From Stutzerimonas decontaminans (GTDB lineage: Bacteria > Pseudomonadota > Gammaproteobacteria > Pseudomonadales > Pseudomonadaceae): a stretch of DNA of 64,000 nt. The stretch is taken from contig NZ_CP007509.1 of the NCBI RefSeq assembly GCF_000661915.1, forward strand, positions 3,609,501 to 3,673,500. Direction: 5' to 3'. The translations under genes and the position numbers were made by a program. A model generated the notes under the pieces. The model was not told the origin of the DNA. It did no database searches and saw only the letters and a list, made by a program, of their open reading frames with translations. Shown here piece by piece: positions 11,693-26,067 of this stretch (its first letter is position 1; every line of letters starts with the position of its first letter).

Positions 11693-12181
11693 GTCGTTCA
11701 AATTAACTACCCTCTGGAGCAAACCCGTTGTCTGCGGGCCGCATGACGGCCGGTTGGTTGCTCGGCCTAACTTACTACGAAACGTACTGGAACTGGCAGC
11801 CGGTCTGTAACCCTATGAAACAGCCTAGCCCTTGTTACACCGAGCCGTCCATTCAACTGAAGCCTGCCTGATAGACCGCAGGATATGGCATTTTGCACCG
11901 AGCGCCATTCGCTACATTTTTTGAAGCAGCGCCTCCCGCGATGCCGCCCTGCAACTCATATTGGGGCCGTATGGACAATCACAAGGCCGGCATGTTCTTT
12001 CGTCAGCTAGCCCGAACGCGTATCCAGAGAGATTCGACGCACGGCGCCAGCCACCGAGAAGAACTTTTTGTCGGTACGGACGGATACAGCACGCCCCAAG
12101 CTGACGCCTCATCTGTGCGGTCCTGCACCTCTCGGTTACACTAGCCGCCGTTTTTCAAGGTTCTGACGCAAGGGTCGACAT
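11693..12181. other. 489-base gene-free gap where rlmE/ftsJ is expected
   Basis: The gap between divergent ftsH and yhbY must hold both promoters. No frame encodes a recognisable RlmE or fragment of it (no DLGAAPGGW-like motif on the minus strand). A TACACT -10-like sequence at about 12,135 may serve yhbY. Nothing else is recognised. Confidence 0.6.
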
Positions 12182-12493
12182 ATGCCGCTCACCAACGAGC
12201 AAAAGAAGCAGTACAAATCCATCGGCCACCATCTGAAACCGGTCCTGATCGTAGCCGAGAACGGACTGACCGAAGGCGTTCAAGCCGAACTCGAGCGAGC
12301 CCTGAACGATCATGAGCTGATCAAGATCCAGTTCCGCCTCACCGAGCGAGAAGATCGCCGCGCACTGATGGAAGAGCTGTGCAAGATCGGCAAGTGCGAG
12401 CTGGTCCAGGCGATCGGCAAGATGGCGCTGGTGTACCGCAAGAATCCGAAGCCAAACAAGCAGCTTTCGAATATTCACCGTTTCCAGGCCTGA
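12182..12493 (+). CDS. yhbY: YhbY-family CRM-domain RNA-binding protein
   Basis: YhbY proteins are single CRM-domain RNA-binding factors associated with pre-50S ribosome particles. The 103-residue product has the conserved start MPLTNEQKKQYKSIGHHLKP, then VLIVAENGLTEGVQAELERAL, a degenerate GxxG loop (CKIGKCELVQAIGKM), and the terminal LVYRKNPKP. It is transcribed away from ftsH. Length and sequence fit the family throughout. The ribosome role is known from the family, not shown here. Confidence 0.95.
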   Translation: MPLTNEQKKQYKSIGHHLKPVLIVAENGLTEGVQAELERALNDHELIKIQFRLTEREDRRALMEELCKIGKCELVQAIGKMALVYRKNPKPNKQLSNIHRFQA

Positions 12494-12526
12494 GAAGGTG
12501 TGCGGCAGACTCAATCTGCCGCACTC

Positions 12527-12958
12527 TCAATGCTCGCGCCCCGGAGCGGGCTGCAAGACCAGCATCAAGCCACACAGCCCCATCACAAGAAAGCTGAAGC
12601 TGGCCCAGTAGAGCGATTCGAACCAGCCCGCCCGCATCAACAGCTGGCTGCCAGCGAGCAGCATCACCGTCAGCAACAGCTGCCCCCGCACATCACGCCA
12701 CAACCCGCGCAACCCCGTCATCTGAATCAAGACCAGCGCCTGCAGCGCGCTACACAATGCAGCGAAGCCCACGAGCAATGGCTTCAGGCTGCCGGCGATT
12801 TCCTCTACCAGCAACGGCGCGAGCCCGATGCGCCCAAGCGCAGGTAGAACCATAAACTGCAGCAGCCACAAGCCACCGACCCAGAATGTCTGAGCCAGTT
12901 GCCAGGTAATGATGCCTGCCCGTGCGGGCGGCCTATCAGATGTGGCGGACTTCGACAA
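12527..12958 (-). CDS. DUF4149 membrane protein
   Basis: This is a 143-residue integral membrane protein with four hydrophobic segments: [20 protein letters not shown], a second around [18 protein letters not shown], a third around [15 protein letters not shown], and a fourth around [13 protein letters not shown]. The sequence matches the DUF4149 family that commonly follows greA in pseudomonads. The only in-frame start is a TTG at 12958 inside the end of greA (23-base overlap); no ATG or GTG precedes the first helix, so the exact start is uncertain. No biochemical function is known. Confidence 0.85.
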   Translation of the reverse strand: MSKSATSDRPPARAGIITWQLAQTFWVGGLWLLQFMVLPALGRIGLAPLLVEEIAGSLKPLLVGFAALCSALQALVLIQMTGLRGLWRDVRGQLLLTVMLLAGSQLLMRAGWFESLYWASFSFLVMGLCGLMLVLQPAPGREH

Positions 12959-13408
12959 TCTCGTACTCGATCAATCCGCTGGGCGTTTTGACGGCAACGA
13001 CGTCGCCTTCTTCCTTGCCTATCAATGCGCGCGCAATCGGTGAACTTACCGAAAGCTTGCCTTGTTTGATATCGGCCTCATCGTCGCCGACGATCTGGTA
13101 GGTCACCTGCTCGTCGGTCTCGACGTTGGCGATATCCACGGTGGTGCCAAAGATCACCTTGCCGGTGGGCGTGATGTTGGCGATATCGATGACCTGCGCG
13201 TTCTGCAGCCGGCCCTCGATGTCGCGAATACGCGCCTCGACCATACCCTGCTGCTCGCGCGCGGCATGGTATTCGGCATTCTCCTTGAGATCGCCCAGCT
13301 CACGCGCCTCAGCGATCGCCTGGGTGATCTGCGGACGCAGCACGGTTTTCAGATGCTTGAGTTCGTCTTCCAGGGCGCGAGCGCCCTGGATGGTCATTGG
13401 AAATTTTG

Positions 13409-13412
<4 letters not shown>
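12936..13412 (-). CDS. greA: Transcription elongation factor GreA
   Basis: GreA rescues backtracked RNA polymerase by stimulating transcript cleavage. The 158-residue protein has the coiled-coil N-domain ([20 protein letters not shown]) with the acidic tip region [16 protein letters not shown], and the FKBP-like C-domain with [25 protein letters not shown] and [11 protein letters not shown] motifs. Its ATG overlaps the carB stop by 4 bases (ATGA), and the DUF4149 gene overlaps its end, so carAB-greA-DUF4149 is a tightly packed unit. Confidence 0.97.
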
Positions 13413-16630
<3,218 letters not shown>

Positions 16631-16666
16631 TTTCTTACTCTCGAATCCTTTGGTCAGTCGACAGGC

Positions 16667-17815
16667 TTAGCGGCGCTTGGCCATGGCTTCGATGAAACGG
16701 TCGAACAGCGGCGCGACGTCGTGCGGGCCAGGACTTGCTTCGGGGTGACCTTGGAAGCTGAAGGCAGCCTTGTCGGTGCGCTCGATGCCCTGCAGGGTGC
16801 CGTCGAACAGCGACTTGTGCGTCGCGCGCACATTGGCCGGCAGGCTCGCCTCGTCCACGGCAAAGCCATGGTTCTGACTGGTAATCATCACCACGCCGGT
16901 ATTCAGATCCTGAACCGGATGGTTCGCGCCATGATGGCCATTTGGCATCTTCACGGTCTTGGCACCGGAGGCCAGCGCCAGCAGCTGGTGACCGAGGCAG
17001 ATACCGAATACCGGGATGTCGGTTTCGAGCACCTGCTGAATCGCCTTGATCGCGTAGTCGCACGGCTCGGGGTCACCTGGGCCGTTGGCGAGGAAGATGC
17101 CGTCCGGATTGAGCGCCAGGGCTTCGCTGGCAGGCGTCTGCGCCGGCAGTACGGTCACGCGGCAACCGCGAGCGACCAGCATGCGCAGGATGTTGTACTT
17201 CACGCCATAATCGAAGGCGACGACGTGATAGGGCAGCTCGCTGGCCGGGATCTCGGCATGCGCGTCGTCCTTCAGGCACCAGACACTGGAGCGCCACTCG
17301 TAACGCTCCTTGACGCTGACTTCCTTGGCCAGATCCATACCCTTGAGGCCGGGGAAACTGCGCGCCAGCTCCAGCGCTTTTTCTTCGGTCGCATCGCTAC
17401 CGGCCAAAATGCAGCCATTCTGGGCACCCTTCTCACGCAGGATACGGGTCAGGCGACGAGTATCGATACCGGCGATGGCAACGGCGCCATTGGCCTTGAG
17501 ATAGTCAGGCAGAGGTTGCTTGTCGCGCCAGTTGCTGGAAATCAGCGGCAGGTCGCGGATCACCAGGCCGGCCGCCCAGACCTTCCAGGACTCGGCATCT
17601 TCCGGCGTGGTACCGGTGTTGCCGACATGAGGATAGGTCAGGGTGACGATCTGCTTGGCGTAGGAAGGATCGGTGAGGATTTCCTGATAGCCGGTCATGG
17701 CGGTGTTGAACACCACCTCACCAATGGTTTGCCCATCGGCGCCGATGGATTCGCCGCGAAAGATGCTGCCATCGGCAAGGGCCAGAATGGCTGGCGTAAG
17801 GGCTGGCTTAGTCAA
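16667..17815 (-). CDS. carA: Carbamoyl-phosphate synthase small subunit
   Basis: CarA is the glutamine amidotransferase subunit that passes ammonia to CarB. The 382-residue product has the CPSase-small N-domain ([31 protein letters not shown]) and the class I GATase domain, with the nucleophile Cys in [12 protein letters not shown] and the His/Glu of [10 protein letters not shown]. The start codon is TTG at 17815, five bases after a clear GGAGG; no ATG fits. A hairpin with T-run lies upstream, between dapB and carA. Confidence 0.98.
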   Translation of the reverse strand: MTKPALTPAILALADGSIFRGESIGADGQTIGEVVFNTAMTGYQEILTDPSYAKQIVTLTYPHVGNTGTTPEDAESWKVWAAGLVIRDLPLISSNWRDKQPLPDYLKANGAVAIAGIDTRRLTRILREKGAQNGCILAGSDATEEKALELARSFPGLKGMDLAKEVSVKERYEWRSSVWCLKDDAHAEIPASELPYHVVAFDYGVKYNILRMLVARGCRVTVLPAQTPASEALALNPDGIFLANGPGDPEPCDYAIKAIQQVLETDIPVFGICLGHQLLALASGAKTVKMPNGHHGANHPVQDLNTGVVMITSQNHGFAVDEASLPANVRATHKSLFDGTLQGIERTDKAAFSFQGHPEASPGPHDVAPLFDRFIEAMAKRR

Positions 17816-17855
17816 GAGACCTCCCGTAGATCAAGGCTGGAGCAGACGCAGATTG

Positions 17856-17895
17856 TAAAAAAGCGGGATGACGTGTGAAGGTCATCCCGCTTTTT
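17856..17895 (-). terminator. Terminator/attenuator between dapB and carA
   Basis: A 10-bp stem GCGGGATGAC/GTCATCCCGC (17863-17872, 17881-17890) is flanked by A-runs and T-runs on both sides. On the minus strand it ends in TTTTTT. It can end the dapB transcript or attenuate entry into carA. Confidence 0.85.
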
Positions 17896-18031
17896 GTTTG
17901 ATTCATTTCTGCGCAACTTTTAGTGGACACACTAAAGCGGGAAGCTTACATAAAACCGCCTTTCCGGTCCAGCCAAAATAGCCGACAAGCGCACCTGAAC
18001 GGGGCATAACGCTGCCAGCCCACGCAATGAA

Positions 18032-18862
<831 letters not shown>

Positions 18863-18914
18863 TCAGACAGCAGGCGAAGGCATGCAGCCTTTCGCCCACC
18901 GCCCGCAGCCCTTG

Positions 18915-20045
18915 TCATACATCGCCGAAAAAGCGCTTCACACCCTCGAACCAGCCACTGGCCTTGGGTGAATGAGAAGTGTCGCCCTGCAGAGTGCCAC
19001 GGAACTCTTCGAGCATTTCGCGCTGACGCTTGCTCAGGTTGACTGGCGTTTCGACCACCACGCGGCACATCAGGTCGCCCGCGGCACCGCCACGCACCGG
19101 CGCGACACCCTTGCCGCGCAGGCGGAACTGTTTGCCGGTCTGCGTACCTTCAGGAATCTTCAGCTTGACGCGGCCATCCAGGGTCGGCACTTCCAGCTCA
19201 CCGCCCAGCGCCGCATCGGCAAAGCTGATCGGCACCTCGCAGTACAGATGCTTGCCATCACGCTGGAAGATCGCGTGCTCGCGCACATTGACCACGACAT
19301 ACAGGTCGCCGGCCGGACCACCCTGAGTGCCCGCCTCACCCTCGCCGGAAAGGCGAATGCGGTCGCCGGTATCGACGCCCGGCGGCACCTTGACCGAGAG
19401 CGTTTTCTGTTCTTCGACACGACCCTGGCCGTGGCAGCTGCCACACGGGTCGGAAATCATCTTGCCGCTGCCATGGCAGCGCGGACAGGTCTGCTGCACC
19501 GAGAAGAAGCCCTGCTGCATGCGCACCTGACCGATGCCGCCGCAGGTGGTACAGGTCACAGGACTGGTGCCCTTCTTCGCGCCGGAGCCATCGCAGGTCT
19601 TGCACTCGACCAGCGTCGGCACGCGGATGGTCACTGTAGTGCCGCGAACCGCCTCCTCCAGGTCGAGCTCGAGCGTATAGCGCAGATCGCTGCCGCGCTG
19701 AGCGCCGCCACGACCGCCGCCACGACCGCCACTGAAGAAATCACTGAATACGTCGCCGAAGATGTCGGAGAAGTTCGCGCCGCCGTAGCCGGCACCCGCG
19801 CCGCCAGCCCCCATCTGCGGATCGACGCCAGCATGGCCGTACTGATCGTAGGCAGCACGCTTGCTCGGATCGGAAAGTACTTCGTAGGCCTCATTAGCCT
19901 CTTTAAAGGCGTCCTCAGCCGCCTTGTCTCCCGGATTGCGGTCCGGGTGATGCTTCATCGCAAGGCGCCGGTAAGCCTTTTTCAGCTCCGCCTCGCTGAC
20001 GCCGCGCTCGACGCCCAGCACCTCATAAAAATCGCGTTTGGCCAT
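18915..20045 (-). CDS. dnaJ: Chaperone protein DnaJ
   Basis: DnaJ is the J-domain co-chaperone that stimulates DnaK ATPase and delivers unfolded substrates. The 376-residue type I protein has the J domain with HHPDRN (HPD motif), a Gly/Phe-rich linker ([20 protein letters not shown]), and four zinc-finger repeats: [24 protein letters not shown] and CGSCHGQG. C-terminal substrate domains complete it. It follows dnaK by 122 bases and belongs to the heat-shock operon headed by grpE. Confidence 0.98.
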   Translation of the reverse strand: MAKRDFYEVLGVERGVSEAELKKAYRRLAMKHHPDRNPGDKAAEDAFKEANEAYEVLSDPSKRAAYDQYGHAGVDPQMGAGGAGAGYGGANFSDIFGDVFSDFFSGGRGGGRGGAQRGSDLRYTLELDLEEAVRGTTVTIRVPTLVECKTCDGSGAKKGTSPVTCTTCGGIGQVRMQQGFFSVQQTCPRCHGSGKMISDPCGSCHGQGRVEEQKTLSVKVPPGVDTGDRIRLSGEGEAGTQGGPAGDLYVVVNVREHAIFQRDGKHLYCEVPISFADAALGGELEVPTLDGRVKLKIPEGTQTGKQFRLRGKGVAPVRGGAAGDLMCRVVVETPVNLSKRQREMLEEFRGTLQGDTSHSPKASGWFEGVKRFFGDV

Positions 20046-20167
20046 AACTATCCTGAACCCTCAATTTCATGCCTTCCAGACACGCCGACGCGGGAGCAAG
20101 CCCCCGCGCAGCGGTCGGGCCCGCCCGAACGATGTCGGGACGGGCTGGAGCGGAAGCAAGCCAGGGC

Positions 20168-22081
20168 TTACTTGTTGTCCTTGACCTCTTCGAACTCGGC
20201 GTCGACTACGTCGTCACCCGGCTTGCCCTGCTCATCGGCCGGCTGACCTTCACCAGCCTGAGCCTGCTCGGCGTACATCTTCTGCGCGACCGGAGTGGAA
20301 GCCTGGGAAACGGCAGCGATCTTCGCCTCGATCTCGGCCTTGTCGTCGCCCTTGATGGCCACTTCCAGCTCGCCAAGCGCCTTCTCGATTGCGGCCTTGT
20401 CGTCATCGCTGGCCTTATCGCCGGCTTCGACAAGCATCTTGCGGGTCGCGTGCACCAGCTGATCGCCCTGGTTACGCGCAGTCGCCAGCTCTTCGAACTT
20501 GCGGTCTTCCTCGGCATTCGCCTCGGCGTCACGCACCATCTGTTCGATTTCCTCCTCGGACAGACCGGAGTTGGCCTTGATCACGATGGACTGCTGCTTG
20601 CCGGTAGCCTTGTCTTTGGCGGACACGTGCAGGATGCCGTTGGCGTCGATATCGAAGGTAACCTCGATCTGCGGCATGCCGCGCGGCGCTGGCGGAATCT
20701 CGGCCAGATCGAAGCGGCCCAGCGACTTGTTCTGCGTAGCCTGCTTGCGCTCGCCCTGCAGCACGTGAATGGTCACGGCGCTCTGGTTGTCGTCGGCAGT
20801 GGAGAACACCTGCGACTTCTTGGTCGGGATGGTGGTGTTCTTCTCGATCAGCGGAGTCATCACGCCGCCCAGGGTTTCGATACCCAGGGTCAGCGGCGAT
20901 ACGTCGAGCAGCAGCACGTCCTTCACGTCACCGGCCAGGACCGCGCCTTGAATGGCAGCGCCCATGGCGACGGCTTCGTCCGGGTTGACGTCCTTGCGTG
21001 CTTCCTTGCCAAAGAACTCGGCGACCTTCTGCTGCACCAGCGGCATACGGGTCTGACCACCGACCAGGATCACGTCGTCGATCTTGGAAACGTCGACACC
21101 GGCATCCTTCAACGCGATCCGGCAAGGCTCGATGGTGCGCTGCACCAGATCCTCGACCAGCGCTTCCAGCTTGGCACGGGAGATCTTCACGTTCAGGTGC
21201 TTCGGACCGGTCGAGTCTGCAGTGATGTACGGCAGATTGACGTCGGTCTGCTGGCTGGAGGACAGCTCGATCTTGGCCTTCTCGGCCGCTTCCTTCAGGC
21301 GCTGCATTGCCAGCGGGTCACCCTTGAGGTTCATGCCGCTTTCTTTCTTGAACTCGTCGACGAGGTAGTCGATCAAGCGGATGTCGAAGTCCTCACCGCC
21401 GAGGAAAGTGTCGCCGTTGGTGGCCAGCACTTCGAACTGGTGCTCGCCATCGACTTCGGCGATCTCGATCACCGAAACGTCGAAGGTACCGCCACCCAGG
21501 TCATAAACGATCACGGTGTGGTCGCCCTTGGCCTTGTCCATGCCGTAAGCCAGCGCAGCCGCGGTCGGCTCGTTGATGATGCGCTTGACGTCCAGACCGG
21601 CGATGCGACCGGCATCCTTGGTGGCCTGACGCTGGCTGTCGTTGAAGTAGGCCGGAACGGTGATCACCGCCTCGGTCACCGGCTCACCGAGGTAGTCCTC
21701 GGCGGTCTTCTTCATCTTTTTCAGGATTTCCGCGGAGATCTGCGGCGGTGCCATTTTCTGGCCATTCACCTCGACCCAGGCGTCGCTGTTGTCGGCCTTG
21801 ACGATCTTGTAAGGGACCATCTGGATGTCTTTCTGCACGACGTCCTCGTCAAAACGACGACCGATCAGACGCTTCACCGCATACAGGGTATTGTGCGGAT
21901 TGGTCACTGCCTGACGCTTGGCCGACTGGCCAACCAGAATTTCGCCGTCGTTCGCATACGCGATGATCGACGGAGTGGTACGGCCGCCTTCGGCGTTCTC
22001 AATAACCTTGGCCTTGCCGTTTTCCAGAATCGAGACGCAGGAGTTGGTGGTTCCCAGGTCGATACCAATAATCTTGCCCAT
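20168..22081 (-). CDS. dnaK: Chaperone protein DnaK (Hsp70)
   Basis: DnaK is the ATP-dependent Hsp70 chaperone. The 637-residue protein opens [20 protein letters not shown] and has the nucleotide-binding motifs [17 protein letters not shown] and [13 protein letters not shown]. It also has the interdomain linker [15 protein letters not shown], the substrate-binding beta domain and a C-terminal lid ending in the acidic [11 protein letters not shown], the EEVxDxK-type tail. It lies between grpE and dnaJ in the usual order. Confidence 0.99.
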   Translation of the reverse strand: MGKIIGIDLGTTNSCVSILENGKAKVIENAEGGRTTPSIIAYANDGEILVGQSAKRQAVTNPHNTLYAVKRLIGRRFDEDVVQKDIQMVPYKIVKADNSDAWVEVNGQKMAPPQISAEILKKMKKTAEDYLGEPVTEAVITVPAYFNDSQRQATKDAGRIAGLDVKRIINEPTAAALAYGMDKAKGDHTVIVYDLGGGTFDVSVIEIAEVDGEHQFEVLATNGDTFLGGEDFDIRLIDYLVDEFKKESGMNLKGDPLAMQRLKEAAEKAKIELSSSQQTDVNLPYITADSTGPKHLNVKISRAKLEALVEDLVQRTIEPCRIALKDAGVDVSKIDDVILVGGQTRMPLVQQKVAEFFGKEARKDVNPDEAVAMGAAIQGAVLAGDVKDVLLLDVSPLTLGIETLGGVMTPLIEKNTTIPTKKSQVFSTADDNQSAVTIHVLQGERKQATQNKSLGRFDLAEIPPAPRGMPQIEVTFDIDANGILHVSAKDKATGKQQSIVIKANSGLSEEEIEQMVRDAEANAEEDRKFEELATARNQGDQLVHATRKMLVEAGDKASDDDKAAIEKALGELEVAIKGDDKAEIEAKIAAVSQASTPVAQKMYAEQAQAGEGQPADEQGKPGDDVVDAEFEEVKDNK

Positions 22082-22180
22082 TTAATTCGCTCTCCAAATT
22101 TCGATTGGTCCGCGCCTGTTTTACCGGCTGCGGGTAACACAAAAACGCTTGGCTACCAGATGGGGGTCGGCAACCGGATT

Positions 22181-22750
22181 TCAAGCCTTCTCATCAATCG
22201 AAGGCGGCGCATCGGCGGGCGCCTTGCTGACGACGACCATCGCCGGACGAAGCAGGCGACCGTTGAGCAGGTAACCTTTCTGGAACACCTTGAGCACACT
22301 GCCCGGCTCGACATGGGTGCTCTCTTCCATGGCCATGGCCTGGTGATGCTCAGGGTTGAACGGCTCGCCATGCGGATCGAGCTGCTCGAGCTGGTGACGC
22401 GCCAGCGTGTCCTGCAACAGCTTGAGGGTGAGCTCGACGCCTTCGCGCATCGGCTTGACCGCCTCGTCATCAGCACTGGACAGCTCAAGACCACGCTCAA
22501 GACTGTCGGCAACCGCCAACAGGTCACCGGCGAACTTCTCCAGCGCAAACTTGTGAGCTTTCTCGACATCCTGCTCGGCGCGCCGGCGAATGTTCTGCAA
22601 CTCGGCCGCCACGCGCAGGGACTGGTCCTGCGCCGCTGCCAGCTGCTCTTCCAGCGATTGCACGCGTGCAGCCAGGTCCTCGGCTACGTCCGCTTCCGAA
22701 TGCTCGGGCGTTTCCGGGTTCTGGTTATCCAGGTTCTGCTCGTCGGCCAT
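22181..22750 (-). CDS. grpE: Nucleotide exchange factor GrpE
   Basis: GrpE releases ADP from DnaK. The 189-residue protein has a long N-terminal coiled coil ([40 protein letters not shown]) followed by the beta-domain with the family motif [18 protein letters not shown] near the end. It is the first gene of grpE-dnaK-dnaJ, and a heat-shock-type promoter lies 53-80 bases upstream of its start. Confidence 0.97.
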   Translation of the reverse strand: MADEQNLDNQNPETPEHSEADVAEDLAARVQSLEEQLAAAQDQSLRVAAELQNIRRRAEQDVEKAHKFALEKFAGDLLAVADSLERGLELSSADDEAVKPMREGVELTLKLLQDTLARHQLEQLDPHGEPFNPEHHQAMAMEESTHVEPGSVLKVFQKGYLLNGRLLRPAMVVVSKAPADAPPSIDEKA

Positions 22751-22802
22751 GAGTCCTCCTCTCTATACGATCAGCGGGCAGCAAACCCGCGCTTGTGCCG
22801 CT

Positions 22803-22830
22803 ATATGGGGGCGCGAAAGCCGGCTTCAAG
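22803..22830 (-). promoter_or_regulatory. Sigma-32 (RpoH) heat-shock promoter of grpE-dnaK-dnaJ
   Basis: On the minus strand, CTTGAA (22830-22825) and CCCCATAT (22810-22803) are 14 bases apart. This is close to the known RpoH consensus CTTGAAA-N11-16-CCCCATNT, and it lies at the expected position before grpE. Confidence 0.85.
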
Positions 22831-22890
22831 GGCATAACACAAAGTGCATCGAGCGAAATGACGAGCGACCGCACATTCATCCACCCGCGC

Positions 22891-22927
22891 TTGTAGCCGC
22901 AGGGAAAACCACTGTATAAATAGCCAG
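22891..22927 (+). promoter_or_regulatory. recN promoter with LexA box
   Basis: A TTGTAG -35 (22891-22896) and TATAAA -10 (22915-22920) are 18 bases apart. The sequence CTGTATAAATAGCCAG at 22912-22927 resembles the SOS box CTG-N10-CAG and overlaps the -10, as expected for LexA repression of recN. Confidence 0.75.
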
Positions 22928-22952
22928 CCACGCAAACATCGGGAGCCTTGCC

Positions 22953-24626
22953 ATGCTGGTTCATCTGTCGGTACACAACTACGCCATCGTCGAGCATCTC
23001 GACCTCGAGCTGAAACGCGGCATGAGCGTCATCAGCGGTGAAACCGGCGCAGGCAAGTCGATCATGCTCGACGCGCTCGGCCTGACGCTGGGCGACCGGG
23101 CCGATAGCAGCGTGGTGCGCATCGGCGCCGACAAGGCGGACATTCTTGCCAGCTTCGACCTGGATGACATTCCCGACGCCCGCGACTGGCTTGCCGAGCG
23201 CGACATGGACCACGACGGCCCCTGCATCCTGCGCCGCGTCATCACCGCCGAAGGTCGTTCCCGCGGCTATATCAATGGCACGCCCTGCCCACAGGGCGAC
23301 CTCAAGGCGCTTGGTGAGCTGCTGATCGATATCCACAGCCAGCACGAGCACCAATCCCTGCTGAAGACCGATACCCATCGGCGCCTGCTCGACGAGTACA
23401 GCGGCAGCCAGGAACTAGCGCGCCAGGTGCAACTGGCTGCGCAACGCTGGCGGCAGACCCGCCAGACGCTGGAGCGACTGAGTAACAGCGGCGATGAACA
23501 ACGCGCCCGCCATCAGCTGCTCAGCTACCAGCTCGAAGAACTGGAAAATCTTGCGCTTGGCGAAAGCGAGCTGGAGCAACTGGAGCAGGAACACAAGCAC
23601 CTCGCCAACGCCGAACAGCTGCTCGGCGCTTGCCGCCAGGTCATGGAGCTGTGCAGCGAGAGCGATGCCGGCAACGTGCTGTCGGCACTCACCAGCAGCC
23701 TGCAACGCCTCACCGCATTCCAGAACCAGCCGCAAGCCCTGAGCGAAGCGGTTAACCTGCTGGCCAGCGCGCAGATTCAGGTCGAAGAGGCCATCGGCGA
23801 ACTCAACCGCTTCGTCGATCATTTCGACGCCGACCCCGAGCGCCAGCAGACGCTGGAAGAGCGCCTAGACACCATCTACACCTTGGCCCGCAAGCACCGC
23901 GTCCAACCCACCGAACTGCCAGCCCTGCATCAGCAACTGCTGGAAGAGCTCGAAGGACTCAACGCCGATGACGAAGCCGTTGAGCGTCTTGGCGAGGAGC
24001 TGGCGGCCTATGCCCGGCACTATGAAGAGAAAGCCGGCGAACTTAGCCGCATACGCCAGGCAGCAGCCGATCAGCTGGCGAGCGCGGTGGAAGTGGAAAT
24101 CCAGCGACTGGGCATGCCAGGCGGCAAGTTCAGCGTGCAACTCAAGCCCGCTGCCGAAGGTGAGCTGATGCCGTATGGCCTCGAGCAAGTGGAGTTTCTG
24201 GTCAGCGCCAACCCCGGCCAGCCTCTGCGACCGTTGGCCAAGGTCGCATCCGGCGGCGAATTGTCACGCATCAGCCTGGCGATTCAGGTCATCACGGCGC
24301 AGACGTCTCGCGTACCGACGCTGGTATTCGACGAAGTCGACGTTGGCATCGGCGGCCCCACCGCGGAGGTTGTCGGGCAGCTGCTGCGACGCCTCGGTGA
24401 GCGCGGCCAGGTGCTGACTGTCACCCACCTGCCCCAAGTTGCCGCGCAGGGGCACCATCACCTGTTCGTGCACAAGGCCCGCGGCAGCGATGAAACCCGT
24501 ACCGCGGTAGCCGAACTGGATCAGGCCGGCCGCGTCGAGGAGATCGCGCGAATGCTCGGCGGTGTCGACCTGACCGAGCAATCGCTGGCACATGCCCGGC
24601 AGATGGTCACATCGGCCCAGGCCTGA
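22953..24626 (+). CDS. recN: DNA repair protein RecN
   Basis: RecN is an SMC-like ATPase acting early in double-strand-break repair. The 557-residue protein has the split ATPase typical of the family: Walker A GETGAGKS at residues 29-36, a central coiled-coil arm (about 160-360), and the C-terminal signature (VASGGELSRISLAIQ), Walker B (VFDEVDVGIGG) and LTVTHLPQVAAQ. It is divergent from grpE and controlled by a LexA-type box, so it is likely DNA-damage inducible. A bidirectional terminator follows. Confidence 0.98.
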   Translation: MLVHLSVHNYAIVEHLDLELKRGMSVISGETGAGKSIMLDALGLTLGDRADSSVVRIGADKADILASFDLDDIPDARDWLAERDMDHDGPCILRRVITAEGRSRGYINGTPCPQGDLKALGELLIDIHSQHEHQSLLKTDTHRRLLDEYSGSQELARQVQLAAQRWRQTRQTLERLSNSGDEQRARHQLLSYQLEELENLALGESELEQLEQEHKHLANAEQLLGACRQVMELCSESDAGNVLSALTSSLQRLTAFQNQPQALSEAVNLLASAQIQVEEAIGELNRFVDHFDADPERQQTLEERLDTIYTLARKHRVQPTELPALHQQLLEELEGLNADDEAVERLGEELAAYARHYEEKAGELSRIRQAAADQLASAVEVEIQRLGMPGGKFSVQLKPAAEGELMPYGLEQVEFLVSANPGQPLRPLAKVASGGELSRISLAIQVITAQTSRVPTLVFDEVDVGIGGPTAEVVGQLLRRLGERGQVLTVTHLPQVAAQGHHHLFVHKARGSDETRTAVAELDQAGRVEEIARMLGGVDLTEQSLAHARQMVTSAQA

Positions 24627-24642
24627 ACCCAATGGGCAGGCA

Positions 24643-24670
24643 CAAAAAAGGCGGCCTTGGCCGCCTTTTT
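24643..24670. terminator. Bidirectional terminator between recN and fur
   Basis: AAAAAAGGCGGCC-TT-GGCCGCCTTTTT forms a strong GC stem with A/T tails on both sides. It serves the convergent genes recN and fur. Confidence 0.9.
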
Positions 24671-24683
24671 CACGCACTGAAGA

Positions 24684-25088
24684 TCAGTCTTTCTTGCGCA
24701 CGTAGAGCACCAGATTGTGATCCACCAGCTCGTAGCCGTGGCGCTTGACGATCTCTTTCTGCAGCTTCTCGATCTCGGGATCGAAGAACTCAATGACATC
24801 GCCACTATCGACGCAGACCATATGGTCATGGTGGCCACCGTCGGCCAGTTCGAAGACGGCATGACCACCATCGAAGTTGTGCCGAACTACCAGGCCGGCC
24901 GCCTCGAACTGGGTCAGCACGCGATAGACCGTCGCCAGACCGACATCCTCACCCGCTTCCATCAACGCCTTGTAGACGTCTTCGGCACTCATGTGACGGC
25001 GATCGGTAGTGTCCAGCATCTGCAGGATCTTCACCCGCGGCAGAGTTACCTTGAGCCCAGCTTTACGTAGTTCGCTATTTTCGACCAT
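24684..25088 (-). CDS. fur: Ferric uptake regulator Fur
   Basis: Fur is the Fe(II)-dependent repressor of iron uptake genes. The start [20 protein letters not shown] at 25088 matches Pseudomonas Fur exactly in layout; a GTG 93 bases upstream would run into the bamE promoter region. The 134-residue protein has the winged-helix domain ([17 protein letters not shown]) and the metal-binding stretch [17 protein letters not shown] with the conserved His residues, ending in LYVRKKD. It is divergent from bamE across 95 bases. Confidence 0.98.
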   Translation of the reverse strand: MVENSELRKAGLKVTLPRVKILQMLDTTDRRHMSAEDVYKALMEAGEDVGLATVYRVLTQFEAAGLVVRHNFDGGHAVFELADGGHHDHMVCVDSGDVIEFFDPEIEKLQKEIVKRHGYELVDHNLVLYVRKKD

Positions 25089-25183
25089 GGTTGGCTTTCT
25101 CGCTGCTGCTGTTTCGCAGCCTCCTTCAATACGGGTATGATCCGGGTTCTTTGCCCAGCCAAGATAGTGGAAGTCACCCACCG

Positions 25184-25699
25184 ATGCAAAACACCAAGCT
25201 CATGCTGACCAGCCTCACCCTCGTGGGTCTGTTCGCACTCGCCGGTTGTTCATTTCCCGGGGTTTACAAGGTCGACATTCAACAGGGCAATGTCGTCACG
25301 CAGGACATGATAGACCAGTTGCGCCCCGGAATGACCCGCCAGCAGGTGCGGTTTATCATGGGCAACCCGCTGATCACCGATACCTTCCATGCCAACCGCT
25401 GGGACTACCTGTACAGCATCCAGCCCGGTGGAAGTCAGCGCCAGCAGGAGCGTGTGAGCCTGGTATTCAACGCGAACGACCAACTGGCGGGTCTGGCTGG
25501 CGATTTCATGCCTGGCGTGAGTCGTGACGAGCAGATCCTTGGTCGCGACGCTAAGACGCCGGTCACCTCACCTGCAGCCAAGCCAAGCCAGCCTGAAGAG
25601 CGCCCAGCTCCGGGCTCGCTGCTCGAGCAAATTCAACGAGAAGTGGACCAGGCCGAGCCGGTTCCGGTACCGATTCCCGAACCGCTTGAAACCGAATAA
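25184..25699 (+). CDS. bamE: Outer membrane assembly lipoprotein BamE (SmpA/OmlA)
   Basis: BamE is a small lipoprotein of the BAM complex that inserts outer-membrane beta-barrels. The ATG at 25184 gives a signal peptide with lipobox LAGC (Cys22). The BamE fold follows: [25 protein letters not shown] and then [23 protein letters not shown] Pro-rich C-terminal tail of about 50 residues extends the 171-residue protein beyond the E. coli form, as in other pseudomonads (OmlA). It is transcribed divergently from fur and ends at a terminator. Confidence 0.96.
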   Translation: MQNTKLMLTSLTLVGLFALAGCSFPGVYKVDIQQGNVVTQDMIDQLRPGMTRQQVRFIMGNPLITDTFHANRWDYLYSIQPGGSQRQQERVSLVFNANDQLAGLAGDFMPGVSRDEQILGRDAKTPVTSPAAKPSQPEERPAPGSLLEQIQREVDQAEPVPVPIPEPLETE

Positions 25700-25701
25700 C
25701 C

Positions 25702-25730
25702 AAACGCCCGGCTAGCCCGGGCGTTTTTGT
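25702..25730 (+). terminator. Rho-independent terminator after bamE
   Basis: AACGCCCGG/CCGGGCGTT stem with CTAG-type loop is followed by TTTTGTTT. It lies between the convergent genes bamE and rnfH. Confidence 0.88.
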
Positions 25731-25740
25731 TTCAACATGT

Positions 25741-26067
25741 TCAGGCGTCTGCTTCGGGCGTCTCGCCTTTGCTTTTGGCCGCCCGCGCGGCGCGCTGCTT
25801 GCGCACCTCTTTCGGGTCGGCAATCAACGGCCGGTAGATCTCGACGCGCTCCCCCTCCTCCAGCACCCTTTCTTCGGGCTTTGGCACCGCCTTGCCGAAA
25901 ATCCCCAGTGGCGCAGAAGAGAGATCCAGTCCAGGAAAGTGCGCATCCAGGCCCGAACGCAGCGCAGCCTCGCGCACGGTGGTGCCGGCGGGCACAGTCA
26001 TCTGCAGCAGCTTCTGTTTGTCCGCCAGCGCATAAACCACTTCGACCGCAATCGATGACTTATCCAT
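25741..26067 (-). CDS. rnfH: RnfH-family ubiquitin-like protein
   Basis: This is a 108-residue member of the RnfH/UPF0125 family, a beta-grasp protein usually encoded next to ratA. Recognisable segments are IAVEVVYALADKQKLLQMTV, GTTVREAALRSGL and GERVEIYRPLIADPKEVRKQ. The start at 26067 overlaps the ratA stop by 8 bases, indicating coupling; an upstream start would add 10 residues. The C-terminal basic tail is typical of pseudomonads. The precise function is unknown in the family. Confidence 0.9.
   Translation of the reverse strand: MDKSSIAVEVVYALADKQKLLQMTVPAGTTVREAALRSGLDAHFPGLDLSSAPLGIFGKAVPKPEERVLEEGERVEIYRPLIADPKEVRKQRAARAAKSKGETPEADA

Noticed and set aside
9677..11746. Long rightward open frame opposite ftsH (689 codons)
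   Set aside because: It mirrors the codons of ftsH, has no family resemblance and no ribosome site. It is a shadow of a GC-rich gene.
20069..22837. Long rightward frame opposite dnaK and grpE (922 codons)
   Set aside because: Spans several certain genes and their promoters on the other strand. Shadow frame.
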